DNA of 7,102 nt from positions 1-7,102 of the forward strand of contig CALCGT010000032.1 in the NCBI GenBank assembly GCA_937901125.1. Direction: 5' to 3'. Position 1 is the stretch's first letter, and each line of letters opens with the position of its first letter. This document shows positions 6,639 through 7,102 of the stretch, in pieces. Source of the stretch: an uncultured Clostridia bacterium. GTDB lineage: Bacteria > Bacillota > Clostridia > Lachnospirales > Anaerotignaceae. Made by a program: the position numbers and the translations under genes. The notes beneath the pieces were generated by a model, which worked only from the letters and a program-made list of their open reading frames with translations, ran no database searches and was not told the DNA's origin.

Positions 6639-6758
6639 TGCTTTGTGAACATTTTAATAAGAGAAAAAGAGATAGAAATAGAAGGACAATTCAGAGGAAA
6701 TTAATTTTGAAAGAAGGGGTTGAAAATGTAGGTGATGAAATTTCCAGAGGCAAATAAG
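6639..6758. other. Non-coding AT/purine-rich stretch upstream of the leader hairpin
   Basis: This is part of a 357-nt stretch (6571-6927) without a convincing gene. The plus strand is purine-rich from about 6658 to 6720. A GAAGGGG word (6713-6719) resembles an SD and is followed by ATG-TAG (6726-6731). A 12-codon reading, M-K-F-P-E-A-N-K-S-P-T-stop (6735-6770), ends inside the next hairpin and could be a leader peptide, but its SD spacing is poor. No clear plus-strand promoter was found. Confidence 0.4.
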
Positions 6759-6817
6759 AGCCCTACTTAGGATGTGTTTCTAGACCTAACTTTAGGGCTA
6801 TTTGGTTTTTCTATTTT
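6759..6817 (+). terminator. Terminator or attenuator hairpin in the leader
   Basis: AGCCCTA (6759-6765) pairs with TAGGGCT (6793-6799), and inside it TTAGG (6767-6771) pairs with CCTAA (6785-6789), with a small internal loop and a 13-nt apical loop. The 3' side runs into TTTGGTTTTTCTATTTTT. No plus-strand gene lies just upstream while a start codon lies 128 nt downstream, so attenuation of the following ORF is more likely than simple 3'-end formation. Confidence 0.6.
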
Positions 6818-6891
6818 TATAAAAAATTTTTTTTGGAAAACTGTCCCAAACGATAATTTTCAAATGGGAACGATTATGAAAGGGGAATTAA

Positions 6892-6921
6892 GCCGACCTC
6901 TCGGTGCAGGAGAGGAGGTGA
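6892..6921 (+). promoter_or_regulatory. Alternative hairpins covering the SD of the sigma-like ORF
   Basis: The SD of the ORF at 6928 is AGGAGGTGA (6913-6921). CCTCTC (6897-6902) can pair with GAGAGG (6910-6915) over 6 bp and would partly bury the SD. CCGA (6893-6896) can instead pair with TCGG (6901-6904), placing CCTC in a tetraloop. The two foldings exclude each other, as in a translational switch. Function is inferred from base pairing alone. Confidence 0.45.
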
Positions 6922-6927
6922 GGATTC

Positions 6928-7056
6928 ATGAAGTTTTCGTTAGATCAAATGGAAACCATAAGATACCAGTTTGACAGTTTTTGTAGGAAAGTGTTACGGG
7001 ATTATAACCGTGATATTGAAATGCACTGTAGTCAAGTAAGTGGACAGGTTTTATAA
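6928..7056 (+). pseudogene. 5' fragment of a sigma-70-like small ORF of integrative-element type
   Basis: A 42-codon reading frame with a very strong SD (AGGAGGTGA, 6 nt before the ATG). The residues M-K-F-S-L-D-Q then Y13-Q-F-D-S-F-C-R-K-V-L-R-D-Y-N-R-D resemble the N-terminus of the sigma-factor-like regulators (around 140 residues) carried by Tn916/Tn1549-type integrative elements in Firmicutes, judged from memory of that family. Similarity plausibly holds for 33 codons, to 7026. From 7027 the sequence reads like an insertion-sequence end, and the frame then closes at TAA 7054-7056. The region-2 and region-4 parts of a working sigma factor are missing, so the product is unlikely to act. 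It could also be an unrelated small protein. Confidence 0.5.
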
Positions 7057-7102
7057 AGAAAAAGTTTTGAGGACAGCTGATTAGACTTGTCCCCAGTACA
7101 TT
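7027..7102 (-). mobile_element. Putative IS3-like insertion sequence end (partial)
   Basis: Sequence starting TGTAGTCAAGTAAGTGGACA (7027-7046) has the TG...GGACA form common to terminal repeats of IS3-family elements, and it coincides with the loss of the sigma-like frame. Read on the minus strand, a reading frame entering from beyond the window closes at TAA (7081-7083) as ...M-Y-W-G-Q-V, 54 nt from the proposed terminus, a layout usual for a transposase 3' end. An outward TTGACT (7030-7035, minus strand) fits the -35 box that IS3-type right ends carry. The opposite end, transposase and target duplication lie outside the window, so the assignment is tentative. Confidence 0.4.

Noticed and set aside
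6774..6974. 66-residue plus-strand frame starting with GTG in the leader
   Set aside because: It starts inside the attenuator hairpin loop without an SD, runs through the poly-T tract and overlaps the better-supported ORF at 6928.
1..7102. CRISPR array, tRNA or rRNA genes, toxin-antitoxin or defence system
   Set aside because: No regularly spaced repeats, cloverleaf, rRNA-like segments or recognisable defence proteins were seen on either strand.

Overview
The window looks like a low-GC Firmicutes chromosome, most likely an anaerobic gut Clostridia/Lachnospiraceae-type organism. The basis is AT-rich DNA with strong AGGAGG-type Shine-Dalgarno (SD) sites, GTG/TTG starts, a lipoprotein foldase, and a 4Fe-4S ferredoxin-nitroreductase fusion. 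No rRNA, tRNA or CRISPR array is visible, and species cannot be fixed from sequence alone.

Layout. (1) 91-2278, plus strand: a compact three-gene unit. It encodes a PPC/DUF296-domain protein, an MBL-fold metallohydrolase and an auxin-efflux-carrier (AEC) family transporter, with gaps of 22 and 15 nt. It ends at an unusually long perfect hairpin (2304-2360) that can terminate transcription from both sides. (2) 2379-3374, minus strand: a lipoate--protein ligase with a TTG start behind a strong SD. It is transcribed divergently from (3) 3507-4442, plus strand: a second, distantly related AEC permease. (4) 4562-5409, plus strand: a ferredoxin-nitroreductase fusion gene split by a -1 frameshift in a run of seven A, followed by a terminator at 5492-5536. 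Its codon use differs clearly from its neighbours (no CTG leucine codons, many ATA), suggesting separate ancestry. (5) 5593-6570, minus strand: a PrsA/SurA-like lipoprotein with a near-consensus sigma-70 promoter. (6) 6640-7102: a non-coding leader with an attenuator-like hairpin plus T-tract and alternative hairpins around the SD. It leads into the first 33 codons of an ORF resembling the small sigma-factor-like proteins of integrative elements. That ORF is cut at 7027 by sequence that looks like an insertion-sequence end, probably IS3-like, and the window ends inside it.

How the genes fit together: the first unit pairs a putative small-molecule or metal-binding protein and a hydrolase with a carboxylate-type permease, so a small uptake/processing module is plausible, but the substrate is unknown. 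LplA scavenges lipoate and the PrsA-like lipoprotein folds exported proteins; both look like stand-alone housekeeping genes. The right end carries traces of mobile DNA. No clearly new defence or mobile system is supported. The most interesting points are the split nitroreductase and the structured leader in front of the truncated sigma-like gene.
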